From: Helianthus annuus
Lineage: Eukaryota; Streptophyta; Magnoliopsida; Asterales; Asteraceae
Direction of reading: 5' to 3'
Assembly (NCBI RefSeq): GCF_002127325.2
Contig: NC_035444.2
Location: 78,923,392-78,987,391 of the forward strand
Length of the DNA: 64,000 nt
The notes below the pieces were generated by a model. The model was given only the letters and a program-made list of their open reading frames with translations, searched no databases and was not told the DNA's origin. The position numbers and the translations under genes were made by a program. This document shows positions 23,208 to 36,989 of this stretch, piece after piece. Position 1 is the stretch's first letter. Every line of letters begins with the position of its first letter.

Positions 23208-26200
23208 TGTGACAAGTGTGAAATCCCGGTATATCCTAATTGTTGTTAGTCCTTGATGACAGAACACGATGTGCATACAATTAGATTCTTGAGGAATTGA
23301 ATCTGGAAATGTGTTAATATATGCTTGATAGAATATACAATGCAAAACAGTAATTATGTTATGTACAAAAGTTCACTGAAAACCCTAAATTGATGTAGTG
23401 CGTTATAGATTTAATAGTACGCAATTGTGCGTGTATGGATGACTCTAGGAATACAAATGGCCTAATACATGGATTATAGAGTATGACATAAGTACGTTAG
23501 TAGATAGATTGGAATTATAATGCTTGTAGTGATGCCTGAGTAATTACGATGAATTAAATCCCAAAACCCTAATTCCGCTTGAACCCTAACTATACATACT
23601 ACTTACAGACTTACGGAACGATACAAATTTCGGTTATGATAAATCCGAGAACATGTTAGGAATGACATGACACTAATAAGGACCCATGATGTGAAATTGG
23701 TATCCTTGACTTTAAACACGTGTTAAACTGGAGCTTTCCGTTTAACAACGCACTTAACCTTTGACGTTGATTATTAGGTTATTCGTAGCATTATTTAAGA
23801 TTCCGAGTTCCAGGAACATCTTAATTGTGTGCCATAGACTGTGATATAAGGTTTGAGGCCAGTCAGAGATCGGGCACGCAAATCGAAGCAGCTGCCCGGT
23901 TAGGGAAACCCCTTCGTTTTAGGCATAACATAAGGCAATCAAAAGTGCAAGGAACGAACAATCAAGCTTAAAAACACTTGAACAACTCTAATACAAGTCT
24001 TTTATGATTAAAACGTAACTGGGTTCAGATTTCAAGACGGCTATACATAACTTTTAAAACCGAGTCTTTTGACACTAACTACGCGCGAAACGGAGTCCAT
24101 TAGGCAAATCGAGAACGCGCGCGGGACCCATAAACGAACCTAAACACTCAACAGAAGATAAACATCATCTTTTAACACGTAAAACGAAGCATGACAAAGT
24201 GAGGGTGGGGTAGGGGCACCCCCCTTATTTTAATGTTTTTTTTCCTTTTTATATTGTTTTTACTTTCATTTTTCTTTCATTTTCACATAAAAATATTCTC
24301 AAAATTCTGGTTTCTCTCAAGAACACTCAGCTGATTTCACCTTATACTTCCACAAATTCACGGTATTAACTCAAATCTTTAAGTGTTTAGGCTTGGTTTC
24401 TTGATTTAAACATGGTTTAGGCTATGAAAATCCTTTTTAATCCATGAATTTTGAAGGTTTAAACAAGTTTAAGGGCTGAATAAGAACACCATGGGAGTTC
24501 CCTGGTGTTATATGGCAGCCATGGTTACAAATCTTTGGGTTTTGATACACTAATCAACACTTATTCGACAAAAATCGCATAACTATTCGATTAACCGAAA
24601 TACAATGAATCAAAGCTTGATTGATCTAAGTTCTAGCATATTTGGATTGTACTTGATGTATAGGTACTGAATATAGTCCATACATACTTCTGGACTCAAG
24701 AAAAACACTCGGACTCGAAGAAATCGCTAGGTATATCGCTCGAAACTCGAAACTAGCATAGGCAGAATATTGTTTAGACCATAACTTGGTTCGTGGGTAT
24801 TGGATTGAGCTGAAATATGGTGTGGTGATGTAAGGTATTGAAAGGAAGGTCCACGTAAAATTTTAGAATTTTGGGAATTTTCTACATTTTTTGGTGAATT
24901 GTTTACTGTTTTATCAAAACAAATCCAGAAAAAATACCCAACGAAGCCAATAAATCACCAAAATTTACATGAACACTAAGGGACATATGGGGACGTTTCT
25001 GAGAAGTTTCGGAGAGTATTGGTTGGGTTTTGATTCGGATTAAAAATCCGTGTTTTTACGAGTTTTCAGTAGCCGGAAACGCACTGAAACGAAATTTTAA
25101 AAATTCCAAATTTTTACAGGGAGTTTCTGCACATGTAAAGGAGTTCCTGGAATATTTTGCGAATTTTTGGACATCGGATGATAAGCAAAGTGAATTATTT
25201 GGTTAAATATTGTTTTACAATTGATTTATTTAAGAAGTTAAATTGGTGAAATAAATTCCCAAATTATTTTTCTCATAATCTATATATTTTTACTGATCTC
25301 TACAAAAATTCTCAGAATTTTATGAAACATGTAAATTAAATGGGATTTTCAGCTTTTAAAATGCTTCTTTTAATTAAATTCGACAGTTTACAGGACAACG
25401 AACCTGCCGAAATTGGGAAGGGACCAAAACCTATCTTGACTATAATTGGGACACCCGGAGTATATTGGGACGTTCCAGGGTAAGTGGGACACTCTGGGTG
25501 TGTTCCACCACCATTCAAAAGGATCCCCGACGACGAGAATGGAAACTAAAAATTGGGCAACCTAGACTTCCCAAACACCCAAACTCCCTTAATGAAAAGT
25601 TAATCATTCTTAAATAACAACATGTTGGCATTATTGGTATTCATGTACCATTGTCTGAACATGTTAAACTACTGACATTGCCTGGCACACGAACCGGTGC
25701 CCGGAAGCCAAACTGAAAATTAATACTACCCTGACCTCCATCACCATACCAGTATTGTATAGGCTCAATCTAGAGTGAAAACTCTTGACAGGATTCAAGT
25801 TATATGTGTTACCGACTTAGATACTGACGTAAGTCCATATTTGCATATATGCTTCTAGAAGTTGACCCAGTTGCTTGTTTACATCCTGGGTGAAACTACT
25901 GCATACACTGTGAGTTTTACTTCCCCCTTTTCAAACTATTTTCTTGTTTTACATGGGGTGAAATGCATGTTACATACGTTTATACGTGCACATATATACA
26001 TGATATAACATGACTTATCTGAGTAAACACTAGTACATGAAAAGTCCCCACAGACCCAAGTGATTAACCGTAGGCCGGTGAATGTGTAAATAATACTATT
26101 GGTCCGACAAACCCAATTGCGATGGCCAGGAACGCCATATGATACATATGCAATTGTACATGTTTGAGCATAGGCTATGGGGTACTAGCCATAACTACAT

Positions 26201-26267
26201 GGGGGCAGTGTCGTGGTGGTGGACCACGGTGGTTGAGGTGACAGTCAAGGCTTCACTTGTGGGCTCA

Positions 26268-26334
<67 letters not shown>

Positions 26335-26696
26335 CTATAAGATGTGCCAACTTGAACTACAATTACATCTGTTTAATACAAACTAAAACAGTGAAACTCA
26401 CTAAGCTATGTTTAGCTTATTTTTCCAAATTATAACATGTTTTTCAGGCAAAGCAAAGCAGGAATAGACTTGTAGGAGTTCCAAGTTATGAGAATGGATA
26501 GTACGTGAATAGATGCATAACTACTAGCACAAGTTTACTTGTGAGAAACCGAGTTGTCACTTACGTGTCGTTGTGTTGATAAATAATGTAAACGAAACAT
26601 GTTGAAATGTATAATATAACATCTTTGTAAACAATGTGTCTGTTCCATCAGTCTGTTGCCCCCCGCGTGCGCTTCACTGCGAGTCGGGGTGTGACA
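23208..26696 (+). mobile_element. Element E 3' LTR (copy 1), 3.5 kb
   Basis: Starts TGTGACAAGTGTG after GGAAGAC and ends GAGTCGGGGTGTGACA at 26696, next to Mutator-like sequence. It corresponds to 50288-53396 at about 2% divergence in the stretches I compared. The matching 5' LTR is outside the window. It contains a (TA)n microsatellite but no supported ORF. Confidence 0.82.
26271..26330. repeat. (TA)n microsatellite
   Basis: 60 bases of pure TA within the element E LTR. The homologous tract in copy 2 is 53347-53391. Confidence 0.95.
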
Positions 26697-27747
26697 TCTT
26701 CCCACTCTTCACCACCACCACGATCTCCACCTTTCACCACCACCAACATGGGTTTCTTTTTCTTGTCGAAAACCATGTTCGATATGCATCCTGATACAAC
26801 GTCACCTGAGAAACTTTCCTCACTGGAAAATAAGTATTCCTAACACCTTTATGTTCCGGATCACCGGCAATACCGTGCCGGTAAAGCGGATTCTTTTTAC
26901 ACGGAATAAACTTCAATTCGATATGCAGGTCCGACTCCTTCCTACGCGAATTCTCCATCGGAAACCAACTGGAAATCACGTCATCGGCGGCAATCTTCTC
27001 CGCTGGAATCTTAACCGTCCCTAACACATCAGCACCGAACACGTCATCATCCTTCACTTGAAACTCCAAGTTAGCAAGCTCGTGAGCTAATGGCACAATA
27101 AACTGTTCGTTCCACCTAGGGTGTTTTGAGTTCTTCAACACGCGTGTACGCGCCACTGTAGCTTCGTAATTATTTTCCGGCCACCGGACCGGAGCTTCGT
27201 GTTGACGGTTCCACCGGAGGAGTTATCCTTCCGGCAAGCCTTGAACTTTACGCAACGGCGGATGTGACCGGTGACTACATCCATGTTAGGTAAGTTTCGT
27301 GCTTCAATAATGTGAAGCTGTAGATCACCTATGATGCTATATCATTTAATTAAAGAGGAATATGTAACCTTTATGTTTCAAAAGTCAAAACCATGCTCCA
27401 CAAGAAAAAGAAACCGATGTTGGTGGTAGATGTTGGTGGTGGTGAAAGGTGGAGATGGTGGTGATAGTGAAGAGTGAGGAAGATGAGGTGGGTAGGGTTG
27501 GTATCGGGTCCCACATGAAGTATTTAATATTAATTATATTTATTTTTAACTTTTTAGGTATTGATTTAACAGTATGGGTAATTTTGTAATTTCACATCCA
27601 CTTAACACCAAAAACTTAATCTCATCTGCGCCAGGGACTATCCGGGAACGAAATTCCAAAAGTTGGGGACTATTGCAGTAATTTTAGAAAGTTGGGGATT
27701 AAGGTGAAAAATGAGCAAACCACAAGGACTATCCTAGCATTTTTCTC
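26697..27747. mobile_element. Mutator-like element remnant (Pack-MULE type)
   Basis: Two inverted sequences flank a captured gene piece: 26697-26777 and the complement of about 27391-27490 share TCTCCACCTTTCACCACCAC and GGTTTCTTTTTCTTGT. On the right the terminal repeat continues to about 27747 and, read inward on the minus strand, starts GAGAAAAATGCTAGGATAGT, a typical plant Mutator-like terminus. The outer left terminus is missing because the element E LTR abuts at 26696. No transposase is present, so this is non-autonomous. The paralogue is at 61125-61896. Confidence 0.72.
26785..27329 (-). pseudogene. Captured phospholipase D delta-like gene fragment (C2 domain)
   Basis: Minus-strand translation begins GDLQLHIIEARNLPNMD and HIRRC, the start of the N-terminal calcium/phospholipid-binding C2 domain of plant phospholipase D. 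It jumps from KIIT to ATVARTRVLKN with a frame change: the intervening DPYVTV-like segment is deleted. It then continues with LEFQVKDDDVFGADVLGTVK, IPAEKI, GIAGDPEH, VRNTYFPVRK and SQVTLYQDA, after which similarity stops. The match is best to the delta class (from memory). Only the C2 region is present, with no catalytic HKD motifs, so no enzyme can be made. Its position between inverted repeats suggests capture by a Mutator-like element. A second copy with the same deletion lies at 61125-61610. Confidence 0.85.
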
Positions 27748-28162
27748 TTATTTTTCTGTGCTGATGAATATTAATGTACTAAGTTAACATATCACTATCA
27801 AACATCTTTAACAATTATATTTTCTTACCTACTACAACAAATGAAAAGAAAAGGTTAACAACTGTATTAAAAAAATTAGGGTTGACCTTACATAATGAAT
27901 CTAATTATGAATTCAGTAAAGAATACCTGGTAAAGCCATCCATAGTGGGGGAGTTATATAGCGCCACATTGAGCTATAACATCCCATGACGCCTTAAAAC
28001 ACCGCCCCGCCCGATGTTATGTGGGTGGTTATGTGATCAGCCGCGATATCGATAACAGGAAGAGAGGGTTATTGTTTTTGTTTCTCTCACGCACATATAT
28101 ATACATACATATATATATCTCTAATTTCTCACACACACATGTAAGTATACTAATAGAAAATA
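27748..28162. other. Short unassigned spacer between two Mutator-like elements
   Basis: AT-rich, no gene. A GC-richer patch at 27950-28045 (GCGCCACATTGAGC and ACACCGCCCCGCCC) may be the edge of a small transposon, but I cannot define its ends. The last nine bases are the target duplication of the next element. Most of this stretch is deleted in copy 2. Confidence 0.45.
28154..28162. repeat. 9-bp target site duplication, left
   Basis: TAGAAAATA, identical to 38621-38629. A 9-bp duplication is the hallmark of Mutator-like transposition. Confidence 0.9.
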
Positions 28163-28969
28163 GGGTTATTGGATTTTATCACCCCCAACTATCGGCATTT
28201 GGCCGTTGCCACCCGCAACTAACCCTTTGACACCCGACACCCTCAACTTGACTTTTTGTTTGTGCTGTCACCACCCAGTTAAATCTTCACTAACTGGATT
28301 TGTTTTTTATCCTACGTGGCACAGACTAGCTTATGTGGACAAGGCGATTATCTTCTCAAGCTTAGTCTAAGTTTCCATAAAAATATCCATCGTCTGCTTC
28401 TCCAACTTCACCATCTCCTATTGCTTCATATTTTCCATTCTCTCATAAATCTGTCCAAACCGAACAATTGCCCTCACTAATATCTTATACGCCTTATTCT
28501 CCATCCTCCTGTACACCTCTCCAAACCGAACTATCGCCACAATTACTTATACGCCAAGTAGTGGTTCAGCGGCACGGCGAGATGGTTATATATGACCCCT
28601 GAGATGATGTTTACACCAGGTATCGGCGACGACGGCATCTACAACGGTATTGGAACAAGAGCGTGCCGCGGGGTATAGGGTTTCTTCATAATGTTGACGG
28701 GTAGAAGAGGTGACAATCCATCCTTTATATTCTATGCATAATGAAGTTCATTAATTTCATCATGATAAGCATTGAAAACATTCTGTTCCGATTGTGTCTT
28801 AGTTGGTGGTGAGTTGAATGGATATAGAAAGGTTTATTGTAGAATAATAAAGATGGTCACCAGCCATTAATTCCGTCATTGAAGCCATTAACATACTCTT
28901 TGTGTTCATTTAACATCAATTTGTGTGACAATTGATGAAATAACTTCTAATTTCTGCTAATTTTGTTCA

Positions 28970-28974
28970 ATTTC
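28970..28974. repeat. Target site duplication (left) of the LARD
   Basis: ATTTC, repeated at 38154-38158. Confidence 0.85.
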
Positions 28975-30599
28975 TGTCAACACCCCCGATCCCTTATACA
29001 ATCTCAGGAACGGGCGGCCGTGAGCCAGTTTCGGTGGTATCGTGTATTGTCTAATTTGGCAGCGGAATTTTTCATCAGGACCGTAGTTAGGAAATATTTT
29101 ATCAGAATAAAACCACCATATTTTCATAATATTAAACACATGGAATAAAACCCAAGTTTGTAGTACACACATTTTTATAGGAATAAATCCTATTTTATTT
29201 AATAAAAACATCTATTTTATTTTAGGTAACTTTATAGCCACTTTTCCAAGCCTTCAGTGCTCTCTAGCTGGCTTTTATTGGCTTCACACTAAGTTACCTG
29301 AAACACGTGTTTAAAACATTTTATCAGCAGGAAATACTGGTGAGTGAATCCCAGTTTAATCAAGTTTAAATCAAAAGTCACAGTGAACAGTATTGAGGGC
29401 GCATCCACAATTACATTTGTTTCCAAGTCATATCAATGACCACCACATGGTACTGTCGTTCTCGACTTATGGTCATGTTACTCCTAACCAGGTTGTAACA
29501 AATTTTGTATACAAAACCCCAAATTTACCATCGATAATTGTATCCTTATAAATACTCAATAACTGCTATTTGCATGGAAAAATATTTAAGGTTTTGTAAA
29601 ACAGTTCACAAAATAGGTTTACAAAAAGAGGATAACTCACAAAAAGGTTTATACAAAAAGAAGGATTACTCACATTGCTATTATAGGGCTTTCCTTCGTG
29701 ACTTCCTGGTTATAATCTAATTAAATGCAAACGCGTTAGTATAATAACCCATTTTAACATTAGTAATACCCTCCCTGAGATGGTATTCCAACGACGACGT
29801 CGGGCAAAACTACGACAGCCGTTACGGAACCCTAGATAAATCGGGCAGAGTATCTAATACGTATCCGGTTATGATACTTACAACGAGGCAGAGCTTCGCT
29901 AATTAGGGGGGTATTATACCCGTGTATAATGACTACTATTCAGAATTTGAGATTGAGAAACGATTGTGAGCGAATTCCGAATGAAATCCGATGCGTTCTA
30001 TATATAATGTTGAATTCTGTCTCTCTCGCTACCCGCGTAAAATAAGGCAAGGCCTTACGCGGCCCGCGTTAACTCTAGTCAACGCGTAGCTGGGCTGAGT
30101 CATCGAGTAGGTTTGCCGGGTGTTGGGCCACGTAGTCGCACCGGGCTGCGCCACCTTTTGAACCTCTCGCGGCCCGCGTTAATTAAGCGAGGATCTTACG
30201 CGGCCCGTTTGAACTTACGAATCAACGAAATCAGGTTCTAGCCCTTATACCGCCCGCGTAAAGGTTTGGAGAAATCTACGCGGCCCGCCTCAACTTACTT
30301 TTTCTTGTTTTTCATTTATTGTTAATGCTATATTGTATTTCGTGGTGTATTTTTGGAAGTGTAGGGTGTCAGGGATGTTTTAAGAGGGTTGTTATATTTT
30401 GGGTGAAACTCCTGGATTATTTAATAAAATATATAGTGCACTCACATTAAGTATAGTAATCCAATTTCACTTTATCCCTACGTCACGAGACAGAACCCCA
30501 ACATATTTAAGCAGAGCCTTGACATACGTTACGGGGCCCTACGTCAGTCGGACAGGGCATCAGTGATCAAAGGTTAAAATACTTAAAACGGGGCAGGGC

Positions 30600-30680
<81 letters not shown>

Positions 30681-31254
30681 GTGAAAATAGAATTTTAAAA
30701 GTATAGAATTTAAAACCCTCAATAAAGGGGAGAGGGCGACAGAAAGAAAGAGTTGCTAGCAAATTTTGAAAGTGTGATCCCCTTTCTACTTATAGGAGTT
30801 TCATGAGTCTTGTAGGTTAAGAAAAGTGGACATGATTACTAACATACGTGGATTCCTTCTGTGAACACATACGTAAAATTTTTAAATTAATTGATTTCTT
30901 TTGAAATCATATGCAACGTATGCAATAAAGTTTAGGTTTTATTAATATTTTATTATTATAATTAATTTAACTGCTTCACTCTTTTGGCACTTATAACTTC
31001 TAAAATATGACGTTTTATAAAATAATAAATATGTCATTAGAACGAGAATAATTTTATCTACATTTTGAACCAAGTTTCATTAAAAACGGAGTAGGTTCAA
31101 ATATAATGTATTTTTTATAATTTAATTTTTAAATGGTTCCTATGCTTGCCCAAAATACCTCGTATTTCCATTAGTCAACTTACCCATGATGTATCCTTTT
31201 AATAACATAAGTTCTTATATATTTTATATAAATAAAAATTTTGGGAATGTTACA
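28975..31254 (-). repeat. LARD 3' LTR
   Basis: 2,280 bp, TGTCAACACCCCC to TGTTACA. It contains GCGGCCCGCG-type repeats (about 30020-30290) and an expanded (TTA)n tract. Apart from that tract it matches 35937-38153 closely. Confidence 0.92.
30601..30680. repeat. (TTA)n microsatellite
   Basis: About 80 bases of TTA repeat. The homologous place in the other LTR (37567-37580) has only about four units, which explains most of the LTR length difference. Confidence 0.95.
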
Positions 31255-31268
31255 TCCTCCCCACCTTG
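31255..31268 (-). promoter_or_regulatory. LARD polypurine tract
   Basis: Minus strand CAAGGTGGGGAGGA directly before the LTR start TGTAACA. Confidence 0.82.
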
Positions 31269-32069
31269 TTTTAAATCTCGTCCTCGAGATTCCCTGAAAT
31301 ATAGATGAATATTTTTAGTTAGTTTAGTTTCTAGGTATATTTTGGTCCTTATTTTGAATTCCACTTTACTTTGACCAGAACTATTCTCTATGCTTTGAGA
31401 TTCTTACCTTTAGTTTGTATGATCTTTAAATGGATTTAAATTCTTCATTTACCTTTATAACTTTGAAGAGGTATAACTAAAGATTTATCAGTTAGGTATG
31501 TATTCCTGTCATTTCAAATAAATTTAAGGGTTCCGAATGGTAAATCTTAGTAGAATTATAGAGAAAAAGAGTTCTTGTAAGTATATCTAGTCGTGGTTAC
31601 TCTTATCTTCTCAAAAGGTAAAACGATTCTCTATAAGTTTTTAGATGTTTTGTGTCTTAGCACAACTTTTGGTTACAGGCTTCCTAATGCATTAATAATC
31701 GCAAAGGGAAATCTTATACTTTCCATGGTGTCCCAACTTATAGGGTTCCCGTCGTTCATCTTGTCGCACGAGTTTCGAGACTGATGATCAAACGAAATAG
31801 TGTTTGATATTGGAATTATAGACGTATACGGGAGATTCTTAATAAACCAAATTATCATTGACACACTTGTTCGTGATTTATCCCTAATTGTCAATTAATA
31901 TGGTCTTTGGATTTCCTCATAGATATACATATCTATATAATCATATATTTCACATACTGTAATATACACACCATTCATCAGGTCAGTGTATTTAACAGAT
32001 TCATATTTCCAAAAACAGGTTAGACATCAAATCATAGTACTACTATTTAGGGAATTTCATTATCATAAC

Positions 32070-32170
32070 ATATACCCCATCTCACCCGGTCTCGCCGGAG
32101 AGGTACCCCCATCTCACCCGGACAAGCTGGAGTGTATACCACGTCATACCCAGACTTGCCGGAGAGGTAG
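32070..32170. repeat. Three imperfect GC-rich repeats in the LARD interior
   Basis: Three units of about 30 bases of the form CATCTCACCCGG followed by CTxGCCGGAGAGGTA or a variant. They stand out in AT-rich surroundings. Confidence 0.7.
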
Positions 32171-33291
32171 TTATCATTGTATTTCCCATAAATAGAATTT
32201 TCTCAAATAATGATTTCAAAAGTACATCATTTATCATAGCTTGTATCAAGGAACAAGGAAATTAGTATTCTCATGATGGATCATATTCTAGAACCGAGTA
32301 GTACTAATAAACAAGAAATAACAGTGGCCAAGTGTTATTGCTTATTTATCATACAGGCACTGTTCTAGTCATCATCCTCATGGGATACCAATAACCATCA
32401 CACTTTATCTACGCAAGTAATTGGCTTATCTCAAAGCTTTATACTAAGGCATTTTTCTTAGATTCAAGTCTAAATACTGCCCTGGTTGTTACTAGTGAAT
32501 ATCAATATCCTAACTTTTTCATTTAAGAGTAGATATTATGATGGTTGTGGCTTTCTTTTGCTTAGAAAAATGGAGTTTTGACAAAAATGTCGTTGTCTCC
32601 ATTGACTCTATGGTTTGGTTAAATGTGAAGAGTATGCTTACAGCTAACTTTATTAGATTCCATCACAAGGATTATTTTATTGAGACAGATGGGATTTTAA
32701 ACTATAGTAGGTTTCATGATTTATTCTTATAATTGCTTCATGTCTTTATAAGAATTATCAGTGCTATTTTCTCTTCAGAAGATATTATTATTATATTGTG
32801 TATACCATCAAGAGATTGTATATACTTGTGTATATTTATTATTTAGAAACAAACGAAATTTTCAAATCACTAGTTTAATATTTAAACTTTCGAAATATAT
32901 ACACACATATATAAAACAATAACTATACATCCGATGGTATCAATCATCAAGCTTATTTCCATGACATTATTTTATGCTTTTATAAAAATAGTATGTCAAA
33001 TACAATATTTTGGAATTAAAAGTTTAGGGAAATAAATTACTCAAAATATAAATTTTCTGAACTCATAAGAACAATTTCATTTTTAACTAATGAGTTAAAC
33101 TATACAAGACTCACTATTTATATTATCTTAATAATTTCTCCTCAAGTAATCATCTATATATCTATTCCAATTATCACATGCCAACCTTTTCCCTTTTGAA
33201 TCAATCATAATATACATTTAAGATTGACAGACATTATTTAGAAGAATATGTGTATATGTGACCCATGACATTGTATTTATGGGTTACCAAG

Positions 33292-33337
<46 letters not shown>

Positions 33338-33339
33338 TA
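33292..33339. repeat. (TA)n microsatellite
   Basis: Near-pure TA with one TG interruption. Confidence 0.93.
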
Positions 33340-34614
33340 TACATAAATTACTTTCTGTAATTGAAAACTTTAGTTATAACAATATAGCGGATATATATGA
33401 GATTAAATATTAATATATAGTATAAACTTAAAACACATAACATTTTTTTTTCCAAACCTTATGTAGCGTACTTTATCTCATACCATCAAAGTATATCTAT
33501 TTTATATTCAAAATATGTTTTGCGTTTTGATTTATGTTAAGATTAATATTTTACTTTGTATATATTCAAGATCTATATTCAAGTATTCAATTAAATAGAT
33601 CTTTTATAGATTCACGTAACCGACTTTATTTGTGTCATGGTTACATCACTGGTATTTTATTACTACAGTTATTTTATGAGAATCTCCCTTTCTATTATTT
33701 GACCAATCACAATTCAATCTCATCGCTTTTATCTTTATTATAATCTTTTTAAAGTATGAGAACTTCGAGACTACTTAAAGTAAATTTAACATCCAATTCA
33801 TCAACTCAACCTATTTACTAATATTTTATTGTTTAGCTATTATACATCAACCAGCTGATTTGAATACTTTTTCTTTATAATTTAGGATACACAATCCTAT
33901 AATTAATATGACTGGTTAATCTTGTAATCTTATATTAATTATTTCCATGCGTAAGACCTATTCTGGACATATCTTAATATTAAAGATTTGTAAAAATGCT
34001 TTCAACGTTTAGTTAGGCCTTTCTACATAGTCCAACCAACCCAAATCTCAAAGAATTTTAAATGATTTTATTTAATCATGAATATCCATCATATTCATTT
34101 AATTATTTTATCGCTAAGTATTTTAATAGAAATAAGTAATTCCAATATCAGTTATTTCATAAAATTATGAAAGTATGAAGTCTTATGGTCAACTGGTTAC
34201 AAACCAGAAGGGATAAAACGGAGTGGTAAATTGGTACACCTAGGTTTCAAAACTTGCTTTGGCTCGATCCACTAAAGCAATTTTTAAATTTTTATTAATT
34301 CTTAAAATCCTTTCGGTTAATTTAATAGCTTCGGTTTTATTTATTTAAACATAAATTATTTTGAAACAATATTGTTAAAACCACGAAGGTTTAAAGCCTT
34401 ATACCATATATTTCAATATGTATTTTAAATCAAAGTAAATGATTGGTTTCAAAGAGAATCATAAACTTGACTGCTTTGTTAATAACTAACTCAGTTTAGT
34501 GTATATTATAATGTTACTTGAGTAGGTGGTATTAATTATCACAGACAAATTTCTAGTACAAACATTTGGGTATAATCATAAAAATAGATTGATTAAAAAC
34601 GGCGAACATTGCGA

Positions 34615-34616
<2 letters not shown>

Positions 34617-34679
<63 letters not shown>
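34617..34679. repeat. (TA)n microsatellite
   Basis: About 60 bases of TA, with one ATTTA break near 34670. Confidence 0.93.
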
Positions 34680-35919
34680 GTATTTACTATAATTACAACT
34701 GGGGTTCGAAATATACTAGTGATCATGCATCCATAACTTATTTTAGTCTATCTAGGTTATAGGGGTATTAAGCTCAACATACTTTTATGTATGGTTTTAT
34801 TCTATCTCTTTCTTCTACTAGGTTGTTTATTTAATGGGCAAAATTTCTTTAAAATTTCTGGCTCATAGGTGGTATGGGTGCTGGTACTGGTTTGGTGGTT
34901 CAACTATTTAATATAAGTTAATATTTACTGTTGTAGTGGCTAACATATGGAGATTACCCATTGTTCATCTTCCCATGGTAGGTTATTGCCTGTTTCCTGA
35001 GTTTGTGCCTTTGTTTCCTTATTAATTATCACTTCCTTTGGTTATGACTTCTTTATTTTTTTTTTATTTTCTCTTGACTTTTTTTCTAATAATCCTACTT
35101 CTCTTTTTAGTGGTAAATAGTTTCTCAGACTGTGACTTACGAATAAAAATTCCCTTCTCGGTATCTGTTGAGTATCCTAAGGGATTTGGTTGAAATGAGG
35201 TTCTCTTATTTTTATTTCTAAAAACATTAACTATTAACTCTCTTTTATACAGATTGTACAAACCATTAGACCCATTTTATTAATGGTGTATTATAACGTA
35301 TGTTTATTATAAGTATATTATACTACAACGTGTATATTATTTTACATACAATTAGTATTGTATATTAACACGATTTCTAGATTTAAGGTTAATTCAGAAA
35401 TTTACCATATTCTATACCACCATTCATAAGGATAGATCATGGTATAGATCATCTATGAATCAACTAAAATAACATACTTATATTTATTTAAGGTGGATAC
35501 ATAATGTTGTAAGTTTACCATAATTATCTATAATTTATACCCATGATCTATGAATATTTTTACAAAATGAACGTGTATTAATATTTCCTAGTAAGGTTGA
35601 TATACACATAGTATATATATATATATATATATATATTTTACGGTACATTCATTTATTTAAGAAGAGTTCTAACTCAAGGTGGTACCTTAAGTTACTAATT
35701 GTATAAGAGTGTAGTATAATACATCTGCCTAGGTAGCCTATGGGTATGTCTAGTCATATTGGTTACTCATACTCTGAACTCAAAACATAAAAATCATAAT
35801 ATAAATATTAAGATTTATCTACACAGAATAACACATAAATTGTTATATTAATTTCCTAACATAGAATTTAAAACTTTAAGTGTCAGCAGAACACTTCTTT
35901 AGCTTGAACCAGTGGCATA

Positions 35920-35931
35920 GCTCTGATACCA
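35920..35931 (-). promoter_or_regulatory. LARD primer binding site
   Basis: Minus strand TGGTATCAGAGC, five bases inside the 5' LTR; initiator-Met tRNA type. Confidence 0.9.
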
Positions 35932-36963
35932 CCTTCTGTCACAACCCCCGATCCCTTATACAATCTCAGGAACGGGCGGCCGTGAGCCAGTTTCGGTGGT
36001 ATCGTGTATTGTCTAATTTGGCAGCGGAATTTTTCATCAGGACCGTAGTTAGGAAATATTTTATCAGAGTAAAACCACCATATTTTCATAATATTAAAAA
36101 CATGGGATAAAACCCAAGTTTGCAGTACACACATTTTTATAGGAATAAATCCTATTTTATTTAATAAAAACATCTATTTTATTTTAGGTAACTTTATAGC
36201 CACTTTTCCAAGCCTTCAGTGCTATCCAGCTGGCTTTTATTGGCTTCACACTAAGTTACCTGAAACACGTGTTTAAAACATTTTATCAGCAGGAAATACC
36301 GGTGAGTGAATCCTAGTTTAATCAAGTTTAAATCAAAAGTCATAGTGAACAGTATTGAGGGCACATCCGCAATTACATTTGTTTCCAAGTCATATCAATT
36401 ACCACCACATGGTACTGTCGTTCTCGACTTATGGTCATGTTACTCCTATCCAGGTTGTAACAAATTTTGTATACAAAACCCCAAATTTACCATCGTTAAT
36501 TGTATCCTTACAAATACTCAATAACTACTATTCGCATGGAAAAATATTTAAGGTTTTGTAAAAGAGTTCACAAAATAGGTTTATAAAAAGAGGATAACTC
36601 ACAAAAAGGTTTATACAAAAAGAAGGATTACTCACATTGCTATTATAGGGCTTTTCTTCGTGACTTCCTGGTTATAATCTAATTAAATGCACACGCGTTT
36701 GTATAATAACCCATTTTAACATTAGTAATACCCTCCCCGAGACGGCATTCCAACGACTACGTCGGGCAGAACCACGACAGCCGTTACGGAACCCTAGATC
36801 AATCGGGCAGAGTATCTAATACGTATCCAGGGGTTATGATACTTACAACGAGGCAGAGCTTCGCTAATTAGGGGGGTATTATACCCGTGTATAATGACTA
36901 CTATTCAGAATTTGAGATTGGAGAAACGATTGTGAGCGAATTCCGAATGAAATCCGATGCGTT

Positions 36964-36973
36964 CTATATATAG
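36964..36973 (-). promoter_or_regulatory. TATA box in the LARD 5' LTR
   Basis: CTATATATAG, symmetric, so the strand is inferred from the element orientation. The GC-rich array 36990-37255 lies directly upstream for minus-strand transcription. Confidence 0.5.
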
Positions 36974-36989
36974 TGCTGAATTCTGTCTC

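Larger units (their letters stand above)
31269..35919 (-). other. LARD interior, no coding capacity
   Basis: 4.65 kb, very AT-rich. All short ORFs look random. Notable content: three GC-rich imperfect repeats (32070-32170) and TA microsatellites (33292-33339, 34617-34679, 35613-35636). Nothing resembles gag or pol. Confidence 0.85.

Noticed and set aside
26281..26330. Tyr/Ile repeat peptide ORFs over TA microsatellites
   Set aside because: Direct products of translating TA repeats.
26785..27329. Functional phospholipase D gene
   Set aside because: Only a C2 fragment with an internal deletion and frame change; catalytic HKD regions are absent.
28957..29211. Repeated 60-100 aa ORFs at LARD LTR starts (also near 35883 and 62587)
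   Set aside because: They recur only because the LTR is present three times; there is no sign of coding constraint.
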